NCBI RefSeq assembly: GCF_011753055.1
Contig: NZ_VWWJ01000016.1
Span: 121,924-185,923 of the forward strand
From: Burkholderia sp. Ax-1719
GTDB lineage: Bacteria > Pseudomonadota > Gammaproteobacteria > Burkholderiales > Burkholderiaceae
DNA length: 64,000 bases
Direction: 5' to 3'
Below are positions 8,758 through 17,524 of the stretch, one piece after another. Under the pieces are notes generated by a model. The model had not been told where the DNA came from and made no database searches. It saw nothing but the letters and a program-made list of their open reading frames with translations. Within the stretch, counting starts at the first letter, position 1. Each line of letters opens with the position of its first letter. Made by a program: the position numbers and the translations under genes.

Positions 8758-8776
8758 AAAACGTGCCCCCAGGCAC
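8757..8776 (-). terminator. Intrinsic terminator of the aldolase/MFS operon
   Basis: GTGCC (8763-8767) pairs with GGCAC (8772-8776) around a 4-base loop; on the minus strand the hairpin is followed by GTTTTTC. It lies 80 bases beyond the MFS stop codon. Because the GntR gene ends at 8757 on the other strand, the hairpin may also limit readthrough from that side, though without a T-tract there. Confidence 0.5.
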
Positions 8777-8855
8777 ATCCATGCGCTAAGGGGCACACCG
8801 ACCACTACGCCACTGGCCAAAGGCTCGCCGTCGGCCGCTTCGTTCACTCCGGCAA

Positions 8856-10163
8856 TTACTTCCGGTTGGAGTTGACGAGAGTTGGCGGAACAAGAAGTAC
8901 CAGTGCACCACCTACCAGCAGGCTGACGGAGAGCACCAACACGCCCGCACCTGCCGAGCCCGTTGCGTTCTTGATTACCCCAATTAGCGACGGGCTGACC
9001 ACGCCTGAGATGCTTCCGACCGAATTCGCCAGCGCGAGCCCGGCCGCCGCGGCAGCTCCACCCAGGAACGCCGGAGGCAACACCCAGAACTGGGAAATCG
9101 TCGTCATCACGCCCATCGTTCCAATCGTCAGTCCAATCATCGCCAGCACGGTTGAGTGCGCGAACGAAACGCTCATTGCAAGGCCCAACGCACCAACGAG
9201 GCCTGGCACAATCAAATGCCAGCGTCTTTCTCCGGTGCGATCAGAGCTCTGGCTGACCACTAACATCGCAATAGCGCCTGCTGCATAGGGGATAGCAGTC
9301 AACAAGCCGACGTTGAGCGGGTCGGAGACGCCGCTGGACTTTATCAGCGTCGGGAGCCAGAAGCTCACGCCATAGAGTCCCATCGTGTAGAAGAAGTAGA
9401 TGCCGCTGACGAGAAGAATCTTCGGATTCAGCAAACCGTCCAGCGCGGAATGTAGCGCCCCCTTCGGCGCCTCATCTCGCAGCTTCTGCTCGATAGCAGC
9501 CTTTTGACTCTCGCTGAGCCAGGTTGCGTCTTGAACCTTGTCGTCGAGGTAGAAAAATGCGATGACGCCAAAGACGACAGTCGGGATACCTTCCAGTAGG
9601 AAAAGCCACTGCCACCCGGCCATCCCGTGCACGCCACCCAGCTGTGTCATGAGCCAACCCGATAGAGGGCCGCCAATGACACCTGACATCGGAATGCCTG
9701 TCATGAACAGCGCCGTGACCTTGGAGCGCCTCGACGAAGGAAACCAGTACGTCAGGTAAAGAACGATTGCCGGGAAAAATCCAGCTTCAGCCACGCCCAG
9801 CAAGAACCGCATGACGTAAAACTCGACGGGAGTCCGTACGAACATCATGCACGCCGAAATAATGCCCCACGTCACCATGATTCTCGCAATCCACCGCCGC
9901 GGGCCGACGCGCAGAAGCATCAGATTGCTCGGAACCTCGAACAAGAGGTAGCCGATGAAGAACACACTTGCTCCGAACCCGTAGATGGCCTCGTCCAGGC
10001 CAAGGTCGCTGAGCATCTGCAGTTTGGCAAATGCAACGTTGATTCGGTCCAGATATGCCGCTAGATAGCATAGAAAGAGGAACGGCACGAGTCGCATCGT
10101 TGCTTTTGCAAATGCAGACGACTCGCCTCCTTCCACATACGCGGCAGGGCTGTGGGAACTCAT
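8856..10163 (-). CDS. MFS transporter, anion:cation symporter (ACS) type
   Basis: A 435-residue major facilitator with about 12 hydrophobic helices. It has the ACS-family signatures CYLAAYLDRINVAFAKLQM in helix 1, GYLLFEVPSNLMLLRVGPR and RFLLGVAEAGFFPAIVLYLTYWF. ACS members (for example tartrate, phthalate, 4-hydroxyphenylacetate and glucarate permeases) import organic acids with protons across the inner membrane. It lies 125 bases downstream of the class II aldolase gene on the same strand, so the two are probably co-transcribed and act on one substrate, likely a hydroxy- or aromatic carboxylic acid in view of the nearby Rieske operon. The specific substrate is not deducible. Confidence 0.9.
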   Translation of the reverse strand: MSSHSPAAYVEGGESSAFAKATMRLVPFLFLCYLAAYLDRINVAFAKLQMLSDLGLDEAIYGFGASVFFIGYLLFEVPSNLMLLRVGPRRWIARIMVTWGIISACMMFVRTPVEFYVMRFLLGVAEAGFFPAIVLYLTYWFPSSRRSKVTALFMTGIPMSGVIGGPLSGWLMTQLGGVHGMAGWQWLFLLEGIPTVVFGVIAFFYLDDKVQDATWLSESQKAAIEQKLRDEAPKGALHSALDGLLNPKILLVSGIYFFYTMGLYGVSFWLPTLIKSSGVSDPLNVGLLTAIPYAAGAIAMLVVSQSSDRTGERRWHLIVPGLVGALGLAMSVSFAHSTVLAMIGLTIGTMGVMTTISQFWVLPPAFLGGAAAAAGLALANSVGSISGVVSPSLIGVIKNATGSAGAGVLVLSVSLLVGGALVLLVPPTLVNSNRK

Positions 10164-10288
10164 TGTTGTCTCCTAGGGGGTCTTTCTTCATTGGCGGGTG
10201 CTCTATGTGCTTTGTCTCCGCCACGTTGGTAACCCCCAAAGGAGCAACTCGATGCTCCTCCGGAGGTCGAGAGCTCGCTAAACGCTGA

Positions 10289-11131
10289 TTAGTCGAACAT
10301 GTCGTGCTGCGTGGCGACGAGATCGTTCCAGATGGTCTGGAAGTGGAGCCAGCCGATGTAGTCGCTTCCGACGTGCTCGCGGCTGTAGCGAGCGCGCTCT
10401 GGGGTGACTTCCTTCGGGGTGACACCCGTTGCTTCAATCATCAGTTGTTGCTGGCAGCAGCGTTCCAGGGCGATGAACCAGAAGGCAGCCGAGTCGATGC
10501 TGTGCCGGCTTGCGGTGAGCAAGCCATGGTTCTGGTGAATTGCAGCCTTGACGCCAGCGAAAGCGTTCGCGACCTTGTTGCCACCCTTTACCTCGACCGC
10601 GACCTTACCCGCTTCGTCGCCGATGACTACGTGGTCTTCGTAGAAGGCGGCCGCATCCTGCGAGATGGGCGCGAGCGGCTTGCCAAGCGAGGCGAACGCT
10701 GTGCCGTACACCGTGTGCGCGTGGCACATCGCGACGATGTCCGGATGCTGCTCGTGCACCGCCGCGTGCAGAACGAAGCCTGCGCGATTGATGGCGTATT
10801 CGCCCTCGACGACTGTGCCCTTGTGGTCCGCGCAGATAAGGTTCGAGACTTTGACCTGCGAGAAGTGCACCGCCATCGGATTCGTCCAGTAGAGACTGGG
10901 ATTAGCCGGGTCGCGCACGGTCAGGTGACCGGCAAATCCGTAATCGAAGCCGTGGATGGCAAACGCTCGGCATGCGGCCACGAGACGTTCCTTAAGGTGC
11001 TGGCGATGCTCTTCCACCGTCTTGAACGTCGGAAGCTCAGGAAAAACCAGTCCCTCCTGTTCCGGTTGATAAATCGAAACCTTTCCTGCTTTCACAATCG
11101 AATCGGCAGGATGTTCGGCGACTGTGGACAT
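10289..11131 (-). CDS. Class II aldolase/adducin-family protein
   Basis: A 280-residue member of the zinc-dependent class II aldolase (AraD/FucA/adducin) family, which includes aldolases, epimerases and decarboxylases of hydroxy acids. The metal-binding motif AMCHAHTVYG (two histidines) and the later HQNHGLLTASRHSID histidine are present, as is an acidic EQHPDIV just upstream. The start at 11131 is chosen because AAGGAG lies 7 nt upstream; the in-frame ATG at 11137 is too close to it. It is divergent from a LysR gene with two inverted repeats in the shared promoter region. Possible roles include cleavage or decarboxylation of a product of the imported acid. Confidence 0.88.
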   Translation of the reverse strand: MSTVAEHPADSIVKAGKVSIYQPEQEGLVFPELPTFKTVEEHRQHLKERLVAACRAFAIHGFDYGFAGHLTVRDPANPSLYWTNPMAVHFSQVKVSNLICADHKGTVVEGEYAINRAGFVLHAAVHEQHPDIVAMCHAHTVYGTAFASLGKPLAPISQDAAAFYEDHVVIGDEAGKVAVEVKGGNKVANAFAGVKAAIHQNHGLLTASRHSIDSAAFWFIALERCCQQQLMIEATGVTPKEVTPERARYSREHVGSDYIGWLHFQTIWNDLVATQHDMFD

Positions 11132-11250
11132 GGTCATTCTCCTTCTACAAGATTTGGTGATGGAAACTTGAAGCGAATGGATTTCACTTTCGCAACTTAT
11201 GCTTCGGTGCCTGAAAACAAAGACCGATATCGACATCGTCGGCCTTGAAA

Positions 11251-11276
11251 GAACAGTTGACAAACAATAGCTGTTC
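11251..11276. promoter_or_regulatory. Inverted repeat GAACAG-N14-CTGTTC
   Basis: Perfect 6-bp arms at 11251-11256 and 11271-11276 in the divergent promoter region between the aldolase and LysR genes. The size and position are compatible with a LysR-type operator, the adjacent LysR being the obvious candidate. Confidence 0.45.
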
Positions 11277-11283
11277 ATACAAC

Positions 11284-11300
11284 CATGAATGAGGTTCATG
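11284..11300. promoter_or_regulatory. Inverted repeat CATGAA-N5-TTCATG before LysR start
   Basis: Perfect 6-bp arms ending one base before the start codon of the LysR gene at 11302. Bound protein here would block translation initiation or transcription of the regulator, consistent with autorepression; inference only. Confidence 0.4.
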
Positions 11301-11301
11301 C

Positions 11302-12222
11302 ATGGAGACGAACATGAGGCGCCTTCCTAATTTCGTACTACTTAGGGCATTTGAAGCAACCGCGCGCCTGAAGAGTTTCACACGTGCTGCTGAGGAACTG
11401 CACCTCACACAGTCAGCAATCAGCCACCAGGTTCGTGAACTGGAGGACTACTTCGGGCGCCGACTATTGGCACGACGCAACCGAACGGTAGAGGCGACGC
11501 CAGAGGGACTTCGTCTCCAGCAAAGCCTCGGCCGCGTATTTGACGTCATCGAAGCCGCCTGCAACGAAGTAAGTCTTGCGCCCACTGCCCAGGTGCTCGC
11601 GCTACACAGCGCTCCCAGCTTTGCCGCCAAATGGCTAGGCCCGCGCTTGCCTGAATTTATGCGCGAAAACCCTGACATCACAATCCGACTTTCATCGGGC
11701 GCGATGCCCATTGACCTCACCAGTGACAGGGAAGTTGATGTGACTATCTCCTATGGCCGCGTCGTCCAAAGGACCGGCATTGTCGCGCTCCCGATGGGCG
11801 AAGAACGGATCGTGCCCATGTGCTCTCCGTCACTACTGCGCTCCGACAGCGAGCCACGTGAATTGATACAAAAACTCACCCTTATCGATTCACAGCTCAG
11901 CGGCATCACGTGGCCTCACTGGTTTAAGCTCAACGACATGCCACTCCCGCATACAGCCCGTCCTTCATTCGACCGCGCGGCTCTTGTGCTCTCAGCCGCG
12001 GTTGACGGTATGGGTGTAGCACTCGAAACCACACGGCTCGCCGAGCGTGAACTTTCCCGTGGGGACCTCGTCATCGTCGGGGACCTCGAGTTCGCAAAAC
12101 TCAGCCGCGAGACGCACTTTTTCTCCTATCGCGAAGAAGAGCGAGACGTCGATAAGGTCAAACGCTTCAGACTCTGGCTCTTTAAGACAGCCGGCCTTGA
12201 GAAGGCATCCCTCGCAGGCTAG
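11302..12222 (+). CDS. LysR-family regulator, GcvA-like
   Basis: A 306-residue LysR regulator beginning METNMRRLPNFVLLRAFEA; the start could also be the ATG at 11314, giving MRRLPNF as in typical GcvA-type proteins. The helix-turn-helix is LTQSAISHQVRELEDYFG, followed by ARRNRTVEATPEG, and the substrate-binding domain begins near residue 92. Its position divergent from the class II aldolase/MFS pair, with two inverted repeats between, makes it the likely activator of that operon. Confidence 0.92.
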   Translation: METNMRRLPNFVLLRAFEATARLKSFTRAAEELHLTQSAISHQVRELEDYFGRRLLARRNRTVEATPEGLRLQQSLGRVFDVIEAACNEVSLAPTAQVLALHSAPSFAAKWLGPRLPEFMRENPDITIRLSSGAMPIDLTSDREVDVTISYGRVVQRTGIVALPMGEERIVPMCSPSLLRSDSEPRELIQKLTLIDSQLSGITWPHWFKLNDMPLPHTARPSFDRAALVLSAAVDGMGVALETTRLAERELSRGDLVIVGDLEFAKLSRETHFFSYREEERDVDKVKRFRLWLFKTAGLEKASLAG

Positions 12223-12266
12223 GCTATGGGCCGCGCTAGGAAGGCCCAGCGTTCTCCGAGGCTGCT

Positions 12267-12980
12267 TCAAACGGGCAAAGCTTTGAGAGACACATCTACC
12301 GCCCTTCCATTACCGTCTTCTCCCAGTACGGCTGTGAGTTCGGCAACGAGATGCTCGTGAGCTCGTTGAGTATGGAGATCTGAATATTCAACCGCCGCCT
12401 CAGCTTTCCCAGCTTCGATGGCTTTGGCGATGGCCTCGTGTTCATTCCATATCGACGCCCGCTGACCCGACGCTTGAAGCGTTTCACCCATGACCCTTCT
12501 CAGATGGGCCCAATGGACACGCGCCGTTTCAGCGATTAACGGATTGCCAGACGCCGCATAGACGGCAAAGTGGAACTCCATATCTGCGTCAATCATCGCT
12601 CTGATATTTGCACTTAGAGACGCCTGGCGCCCGCGAGTAATAAGTGCAGGGTCCAGCCTGGTTCGCCTGTTGGCGGCAAGCTTTGCCGCCAGAGCGTCAA
12701 GTGTTCCGCGAATTTCGTAGAGACTGCTGAGCCACTGCAAGTCCAACGGGGCAACGACGACGCCTCGGCGAGGTGCGTCATGAACTAATCCATCCTTCTT
12801 GAGTAGCCGTAGTGCCTGAAGCACGGGTGAGCGAGATACCGAGAGTTGCTCCGCTATCTCCTCCTGCGTCAGGCGAGTACCGGGAGCCAGCGAGCCTTCA
12901 CAGATGGCGTCGATGAGCACTTTATAGACCTCTTCGACGTAGTCGGTTCGCGATGGAGTCTGAATCAACTTCGATGTCAT
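12267..12980 (-). CDS. GntR/FadR-subfamily transcriptional regulator (paralogue 2)
   Basis: A 237-residue FCD-type GntR regulator closely related to the one at 8089-8757 (for example IAEQLSVSRSPVLQALRLL and DMEFHFAVYAASGNPLIAE). It differs mainly in its C-terminus, which is longer (AELTAVLGEDGNGRAVDVS). I chose the ATG at 12980; a longer frame upstream has no family similarity. It is the last gene of the Rieske-reductase-ilvC operon, 74 bases after the ilvC stop, so the operon encodes its own probable repressor. The large inverted repeat at 16861-16906 is its likely operator. Confidence 0.9.
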   Translation of the reverse strand: MTSKLIQTPSRTDYVEEVYKVLIDAICEGSLAPGTRLTQEEIAEQLSVSRSPVLQALRLLKKDGLVHDAPRRGVVVAPLDLQWLSSLYEIRGTLDALAAKLAANRRTRLDPALITRGRQASLSANIRAMIDADMEFHFAVYAASGNPLIAETARVHWAHLRRVMGETLQASGQRASIWNEHEAIAKAIEAGKAEAAVEYSDLHTQRAHEHLVAELTAVLGEDGNGRAVDVSLKALPV

Positions 12981-13054
12981 GATGCATACACCCCGCCGTG
13001 ATGGGGGGCCGCGCAGACCGTCGATGCACCTCAGTCCACGCGGCTTGCCCGTCC

Positions 13055-14068
13055 TTAGTTTCTCGAGCGGTCTACCAGTGCATCTTTGCTGATCCACGGC
13101 ATCATCGCCCGCAGCCGTGCTCCCACGGTCTCAATAGGATGCTCGGCGGTCAGGCGACGACGCGACTGAAGCGTGGGCGCGCCAGCACGGCTCTCGAGGA
13201 TAAAGCTCTTGGCATATTCGCCAGTCTGGATGTCACGCAGGACCTGCTTCATGGCCTGCCTGGTCGCATCCGTGACGATCCGCGGTCCGGTCACGTATTC
13301 ACCAAATTCAGCATTATTCGAAATGCCGTAGTTCATGTTCGCAATGCCCCCCTCGTAGATGAGATCCACGATGAGCTTGACCTCATGGAGACATTCGAAG
13401 TACGCCATTTCTGGCGCGTAGCCGGCTTCAACCAGCGTCTCGAAGCCAGCCTTGATCAGGTCCACCAGACCTCCGCACAGGACGGCCTGCTCACCAAAAA
13501 GGTCTGTCTCGGTTTCCTCAAGGAAACTCGTTTCGATGATGCCCGCTCGGCCGCCTCCGTTAGCAGCCGCATAGGCGAGCGCGATTTCGCGGGCGCTGCC
13601 GGACGGGCTTTGCGCGACCGCGATGAGGTGCGGAACACCGCCTCCGGCTGCGTAGGTGCTACGCACCGTATGCCCGGGAGCCTTCGGAGCGACCATCACC
13701 ACATCCAGGTCAGCGCGCGGCACGACCTGGCCATAGTGAATATTGAACCCGTGGGCGAAGCCGAGCACCGCGCCCTTACGCGCATTCGGTTCGACTTCGC
13801 TACGGTACACGTCAGCGATACGCTCGTCTGGAAGGAGCATCATGATAATGTCGGCTTCCTTGACGGCGTCAGCGATATTCAAGACCTTCAGGCCGGCCTT
13901 TTCGGCCTTTTCCCAGGACGGACCTTTGCGCAGGCCCACGCTGACATTGATGCCGCTGTCCTTCAGGTTCAGCGCGTGAGCGTGCCCCTGCGAGCCGTAG
14001 CCGATGATCGCGACACTGCGGCTCTTGAGAAGGGAGAGGTCGGCATCTTTATCGTAGAAGACTTTCAT
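13055..14068 (-). CDS. ilvC: Ketol-acid reductoisomerase homologue (class I KARI)
   Basis: A 337-residue short-form KARI, which converts 2-acetolactate-type acids to dihydroxy acids with NADPH and Mg2+ in branched-chain amino acid synthesis. The nucleotide motif IGYGSQGHAHALNLKDSG and the cofactor loop LRKGPSW are present, as are the catalytic His (GFAHGFNIHYG), the metal ligands in EETETDLFGEQAVL and HEVKLIVDLIYEGG, and the SNNAEFGEY serine. It therefore looks active. The ATG at 14068 gives the canonical MKVFYDKDADLSLLK start; an in-frame GTG at 14089 is less likely. Its place between a Rieske oxygenase reductase and a GntR gene, not next to ilvBH, is unusual and suggests a duplicate copy used in a catabolic pathway. 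Confidence 0.93.
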   Translation of the reverse strand: MKVFYDKDADLSLLKSRSVAIIGYGSQGHAHALNLKDSGINVSVGLRKGPSWEKAEKAGLKVLNIADAVKEADIIMMLLPDERIADVYRSEVEPNARKGAVLGFAHGFNIHYGQVVPRADLDVVMVAPKAPGHTVRSTYAAGGGVPHLIAVAQSPSGSAREIALAYAAANGGGRAGIIETSFLEETETDLFGEQAVLCGGLVDLIKAGFETLVEAGYAPEMAYFECLHEVKLIVDLIYEGGIANMNYGISNNAEFGEYVTGPRIVTDATRQAMKQVLRDIQTGEYAKSFILESRAGAPTLQSRRRLTAEHPIETVGARLRAMMPWISKDALVDRSRN

Positions 14069-14174
14069 ACTGATTCCAATTGGTTGCACCGGTGGTGCTG
14101 TAGCGCGAGGCGCGTCGATAATTCAGCTGCAACAGTGTGTGAGGCAGCCGCAAATAAAACCCACAGCAGGCGAC

Positions 14175-15185
14175 TCAGAGGTCAAGAACAAGCGTTTTGC
14201 TGGTAGGCCTTGAAACACAGGTGGTCAGGTACTGCTGGCGCTCTTCGTCGCTGAGGATGAAGTCGTTATGCTCGACCTCGCCTTCGAGATACCTGACTTT
14301 GCAGGTGGCGCACAGCCCGGCGCAGCACGACGTCGCAACTGCGACACCAGCATCATTAAGCGCGTCGGAGAGAGTTTGCTCCGCCTTGAGATGAATGACC
14401 TGGCCGGTGCTCGCAATCGTCACTTCGCATCCGCTGGCATGCTCGGTGCCGCCCGGCGCACGCTTCGGCTGCTCTGGCGCCTTGAAATGCTCGAAGTGCA
14501 CGGTGCCCTTGGGCCAATGGTTCGCTGCGTCCGCACACGCGACCATGAATCCACCGGGTCCGCAGTAATACACATGCGTCCCCGGGTTTGGCTGCGCAAG
14601 AAGCTGCTTGATGTCGAGTTGGTTGCTAACCGCGCCGTTATCGAAGTGGTAGTGCAGCTTTCCTGCCCGACGCATGCCGTCGAGTTCCGGACCGAACGCT
14701 GCTGCTTCGGGACTGCGGGCACAGTAGTGCATCTCAAAGTCGACGCCACGCTCTTCGAGTTCGTGTGCCATCGCTTTCAGGGGCGTCACTCCGATACCAC
14801 CAGCGATGAGTACGACCTTTTTGGCGTCACGCGTGAGTGCAAAGTGATTCCGCGGTTTGCTGATAGTGACGACATCACCGGCTCCGAGCCCTTCATGCAC
14901 TGCGCGCGAACCGCCCCTGCCGTTCTCGTCCTTAAGCACGGCAATGACATAGCGATGGCGTTCGGCTGAGGAGTTGCACAGCGAATACTGCCGGACGATG
15001 CCGTTCTTCAGATGTATATCAATGTGCGCTCCAGCGTCGAATGGAGGCAGTTGCTCACCGCACGGGCTCGTCAACTCGTAGGAGTTAATGCCTTTGCCTT
15101 CGTAGCGAATCTGCTTGACCCTGACGTCAAGGGTTTCTGCATCGATATCCTCGACGGCCTCTTCTGCTTCCAGTACGGTTTCCAT
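14175..15185 (-). CDS. PDR/VanB-type oxygenase reductase (FMN/NAD, 2Fe-2S)
   Basis: A 336-residue phthalate-dioxygenase-reductase-like electron transfer protein. Order: flavin domain with RQYSLCNSS (FMN contact), NAD domain with LIAGGIGVTPLKAMA and YYCGPGGFM, then a C-terminal plant-type ferredoxin domain with SCCAGLCATC and a last cysteine in LTTCVSR, the C-x4-C-x2-C...C pattern. Such proteins pass electrons from NADH to the Rieske centre of a partner oxygenase, here surely the gene 86 bases upstream. About 20 N-terminal acidic residues precede the flavin domain. Confidence 0.93.
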   Translation of the reverse strand: METVLEAEEAVEDIDAETLDVRVKQIRYEGKGINSYELTSPCGEQLPPFDAGAHIDIHLKNGIVRQYSLCNSSAERHRYVIAVLKDENGRGGSRAVHEGLGAGDVVTISKPRNHFALTRDAKKVVLIAGGIGVTPLKAMAHELEERGVDFEMHYCARSPEAAAFGPELDGMRRAGKLHYHFDNGAVSNQLDIKQLLAQPNPGTHVYYCGPGGFMVACADAANHWPKGTVHFEHFKAPEQPKRAPGGTEHASGCEVTIASTGQVIHLKAEQTLSDALNDAGVAVATSCCAGLCATCKVRYLEGEVEHNDFILSDEERQQYLTTCVSRPTSKTLVLDL

Positions 15186-15271
15186 TTGTTGTCCTTGCGA
15201 GGCAAACTACAGGCGTTCGCCAAAGCCCTAGCGGGCGGGCGCGGACACGGATGCGTCCGCGCCACGATGGC

Positions 15272-16816
15272 TTAGCGCTTCAGCGATTGTTCGAGTTCGT
15301 CGAACTTGCCCCGCACGAACTCGGCGCGCTTTTGTCCCTTCATGGAGTCGCTCTGGGTCAGGATTTCGACGACCGACTTGAGTACATTGCGACGGCGAAC
15401 GACCTCGTCTTCAACGGTTTCGCCTTCCGCGATTTCGAAGACGTTGCCTGAGCAGAAGCTGTTCGGCGCGCCGGCAAGCTCTCGGAACCAGTCGGAGAAG
15501 CCCTGGGCGGAAGAAGCCGGATTTGTCCCGCGCACTGCATCGCGCAGCATCTTGCGGAACTGGTACAGCCCTGCGTCGAAGCGCGTTGGATGCTCGAGCG
15601 CATGAACGGCGATGGGACGCTGGCTGATGATGGCTTCGTAGTCACCGGGCGCGTACTGCGCTTCCTTGTAGTTAGCGCGTTCGCGATGGTTCGGCGGAAT
15701 CGGCGGCATGTCTTCGAGCTTGTACTTGCCGAAGCGCTCCGGACGTCGCATCGCAACCTGGCCTTCCAGGAAGTCGATGGTTTCGTAACCGACCATCTCC
15801 TTGTTGCCGACGCCGCGCGTGTCGATGCCGGGGCCCATGACGCGCCAGCCAATCATCTTGCTGTTCTCGTCGTCCACCGGCACGGTCCAGCGGATGATGT
15901 GGAAGCGGCTGAAGAGCTTCTTCTTAGAGCCATCTTCCGACGTATAAGCATGCAGACTGAGGTTCGGAAGCACCTGATGCTGCACGCGCACGAACAGTTT
16001 GTCCTTATCGACGCGGCGCGCACCCGCGCATGCGAGGCTACGCCCGCTCTGCACCGGGACGAAGTTCATATCGGGGGCCACCTCCATCGATGCAGCGCCG
16101 ACTTCGTCGAACGTCGTGCCCTGGAAGTTGCCACCAACAACGTTCTTGCCGGCGTGGAGCGCGGTCGGATGGTAGTTGTCGGCCGCGTTGTCCTGGACCT
16201 GCAGCCAGTTGCAGTGCTGGAAGTTGCTGTACGGAACGAGTTCATCGCCTTCCATCACCGTGAAGTCGCCTTCCCATTCCGGGAACGGCGGCTCCTCTTC
16301 CGGCGGCCCCATATAGGCGAAGACGAGACCGTTACGCTCGACCGCCTTGTATGCGCCCTGACGAATCGAGCAGGCGAATTTTTCAGCCTCTTTCTCTTCC
16401 CCCTTGGGGAACGGAACGTGGAGGCACTTTCCATCGACGTCGAACACCATGCCGTGATAGCAGCACATGATGCCGTGCTCTTGGATGGCGCCGTATTCGA
16501 GGGAAGCGCCTCGGTGCACGCAGTGCGCGTGCAGCACTCCGACCCGACCGCTCTTGTCCCGGAAGGCAACGAGTTCCTCGTTGAGGATCTTGAGGAAGCG
16601 AGGGGTATCAGTCAGTTCGATCGACATGCAGACCGGATGCCAGAACCGGCGCATGAATTCACCCATCGGCGTCCCTGGGCCAGTTTCGGTGAGCTCGGGG
16701 TCGTGCTCCGGCACCTTGTTCGTGTAATACCCGCCAAAGGGAATCAGCTTCTTCGCGACGGGCGCCGCGCCACCAGCACTCTTCTGCTCATCCAACTTGT
16801 CCGACTTGACGCTCAT
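15272..16816 (-). CDS. Rieske non-haem iron oxygenase, catalytic subunit
   Basis: A 514-residue oxygenase alpha subunit of the phthalate dioxygenase/vanillate demethylase type that inserts oxygen into or demethylates aromatic acids. The Rieske cluster ligands are Cys99-x-His101 (HCVHRG) and Cys118-x2-His121 (CCYHGM). The mononuclear iron motif is DNAADNYHPTALHAG (about residues 206-220), with His-x4-His spacing and a bridging Asp. The protein is longer than vanillate demethylase (about 350), with an extended C-terminal part from about residue 400. No beta subunit is present, in keeping with the homomultimeric class. First gene of the operon with reductase, KARI and GntR. The substrate is unknown. 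Confidence 0.93.
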   Translation of the reverse strand: MSVKSDKLDEQKSAGGAAPVAKKLIPFGGYYTNKVPEHDPELTETGPGTPMGEFMRRFWHPVCMSIELTDTPRFLKILNEELVAFRDKSGRVGVLHAHCVHRGASLEYGAIQEHGIMCCYHGMVFDVDGKCLHVPFPKGEEKEAEKFACSIRQGAYKAVERNGLVFAYMGPPEEEPPFPEWEGDFTVMEGDELVPYSNFQHCNWLQVQDNAADNYHPTALHAGKNVVGGNFQGTTFDEVGAASMEVAPDMNFVPVQSGRSLACAGARRVDKDKLFVRVQHQVLPNLSLHAYTSEDGSKKKLFSRFHIIRWTVPVDDENSKMIGWRVMGPGIDTRGVGNKEMVGYETIDFLEGQVAMRRPERFGKYKLEDMPPIPPNHRERANYKEAQYAPGDYEAIISQRPIAVHALEHPTRFDAGLYQFRKMLRDAVRGTNPASSAQGFSDWFRELAGAPNSFCSGNVFEIAEGETVEDEVVRRRNVLKSVVEILTQSDSMKGQKRAEFVRGKFDELEQSLKR

Positions 16817-16860
16817 GACTTGCCTCCAGTATTGATAGGGACCGATTCATGGTTCTGACC

Positions 16861-16906
16861 ATCTTCGGATACTGATGTCTGTGTTCTGAACTCTGTATCC
16901 AAAGAT
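16861..16906. promoter_or_regulatory. Large inverted repeat upstream of the Rieske operon, probable GntR operator
   Basis: Arms of 15 bases at 16861-16875 and 16892-16906 are complementary at 13 positions, separated by 16 bases, with GGATAC and GTATCC cores. It ends 45 bases upstream of the Rieske gene start. A shorter relative (ATACTG...CTGTAT) precedes the paralogous GntR gene at 8044-8071. The operon-encoded GntR is the likely ligand; this is inference. Confidence 0.55.
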
Positions 16907-17524
16907 TAGTTGCGTGAGGGCTCCTTGTCTCTATGGGTTAACACCTAATCCGCCGTCACCGCTCGCAACACATCCGAGGACTTACGGGGCGAAAGACACC
17001 ACGGCACAGGGCCAAACGCCGGAGCATTTTGGCCCTGGAGGAGGGCGAACGCTGAATGCAAGGACGCATGCGCGACCCAGAAGGCGAAAACTAGTAAGAG
17101 AGCTAGTTATGCGAGCGCTACGTTGCGTCAACCGCGCATCGTTTAAGCGAACCGACGGGGCGCAGGCATGGTATCGGTGCTTCGCCGGCTAAGATGAGCG
17201 ACAACGACGGCCGGCAGATGTTTGACGTGAATCCGCTGAGTCCATGGGCAAGTGCGACTATCGCGATATTCTTCTATTGCCGTGCGCGACGAGTTTGAGA
17301 AAGCTTCGACAAAGGCGTACCACGCTGCTCCAAGCACGATCCGACTGGCGTGGAAAAACCCTCGTTGTGGCGCTGGAATATCGTGCCCAAGCGTGCGGGA
17401 AGGTGCCGGTCCCATGAAGTTTTCGCCGCAGCTTTCCCACACAACTGTTGCCGCTCTTATTGACAATCCTTGAATTGCCATTCGCCCCCTTCGCAACGCC
17501 GCGGGGGTTCTTTTCCGACTCAAG
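16907..17524. other. Intergenic, no gene recognised
   Basis: About 600 bases between the Rieske operon promoter and the end of the cytochrome c peroxidase gene. A CCCCC/GGGGG hairpin followed by TTCTTTT lies at about 17485-17512 on the plus strand, but no plus-strand gene ends there. No coding frame shows a family motif. Confidence 0.4.

Noticed and set aside
10304..11248. 314-codon plus-strand open frame
   Set aside because: Antisense to the class II aldolase gene; no motif.
12998..14206. 402-codon plus-strand open frame
   Set aside because: Antisense to the KARI gene, whose active-site motifs are intact; the product is arginine/histidine-rich without motifs.
15590..16858. 422-codon plus-strand open frame
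   Set aside because: It is antisense to the Rieske oxygenase, which has all catalytic motifs; the plus frame has no family similarity and arises from high GC codon use.
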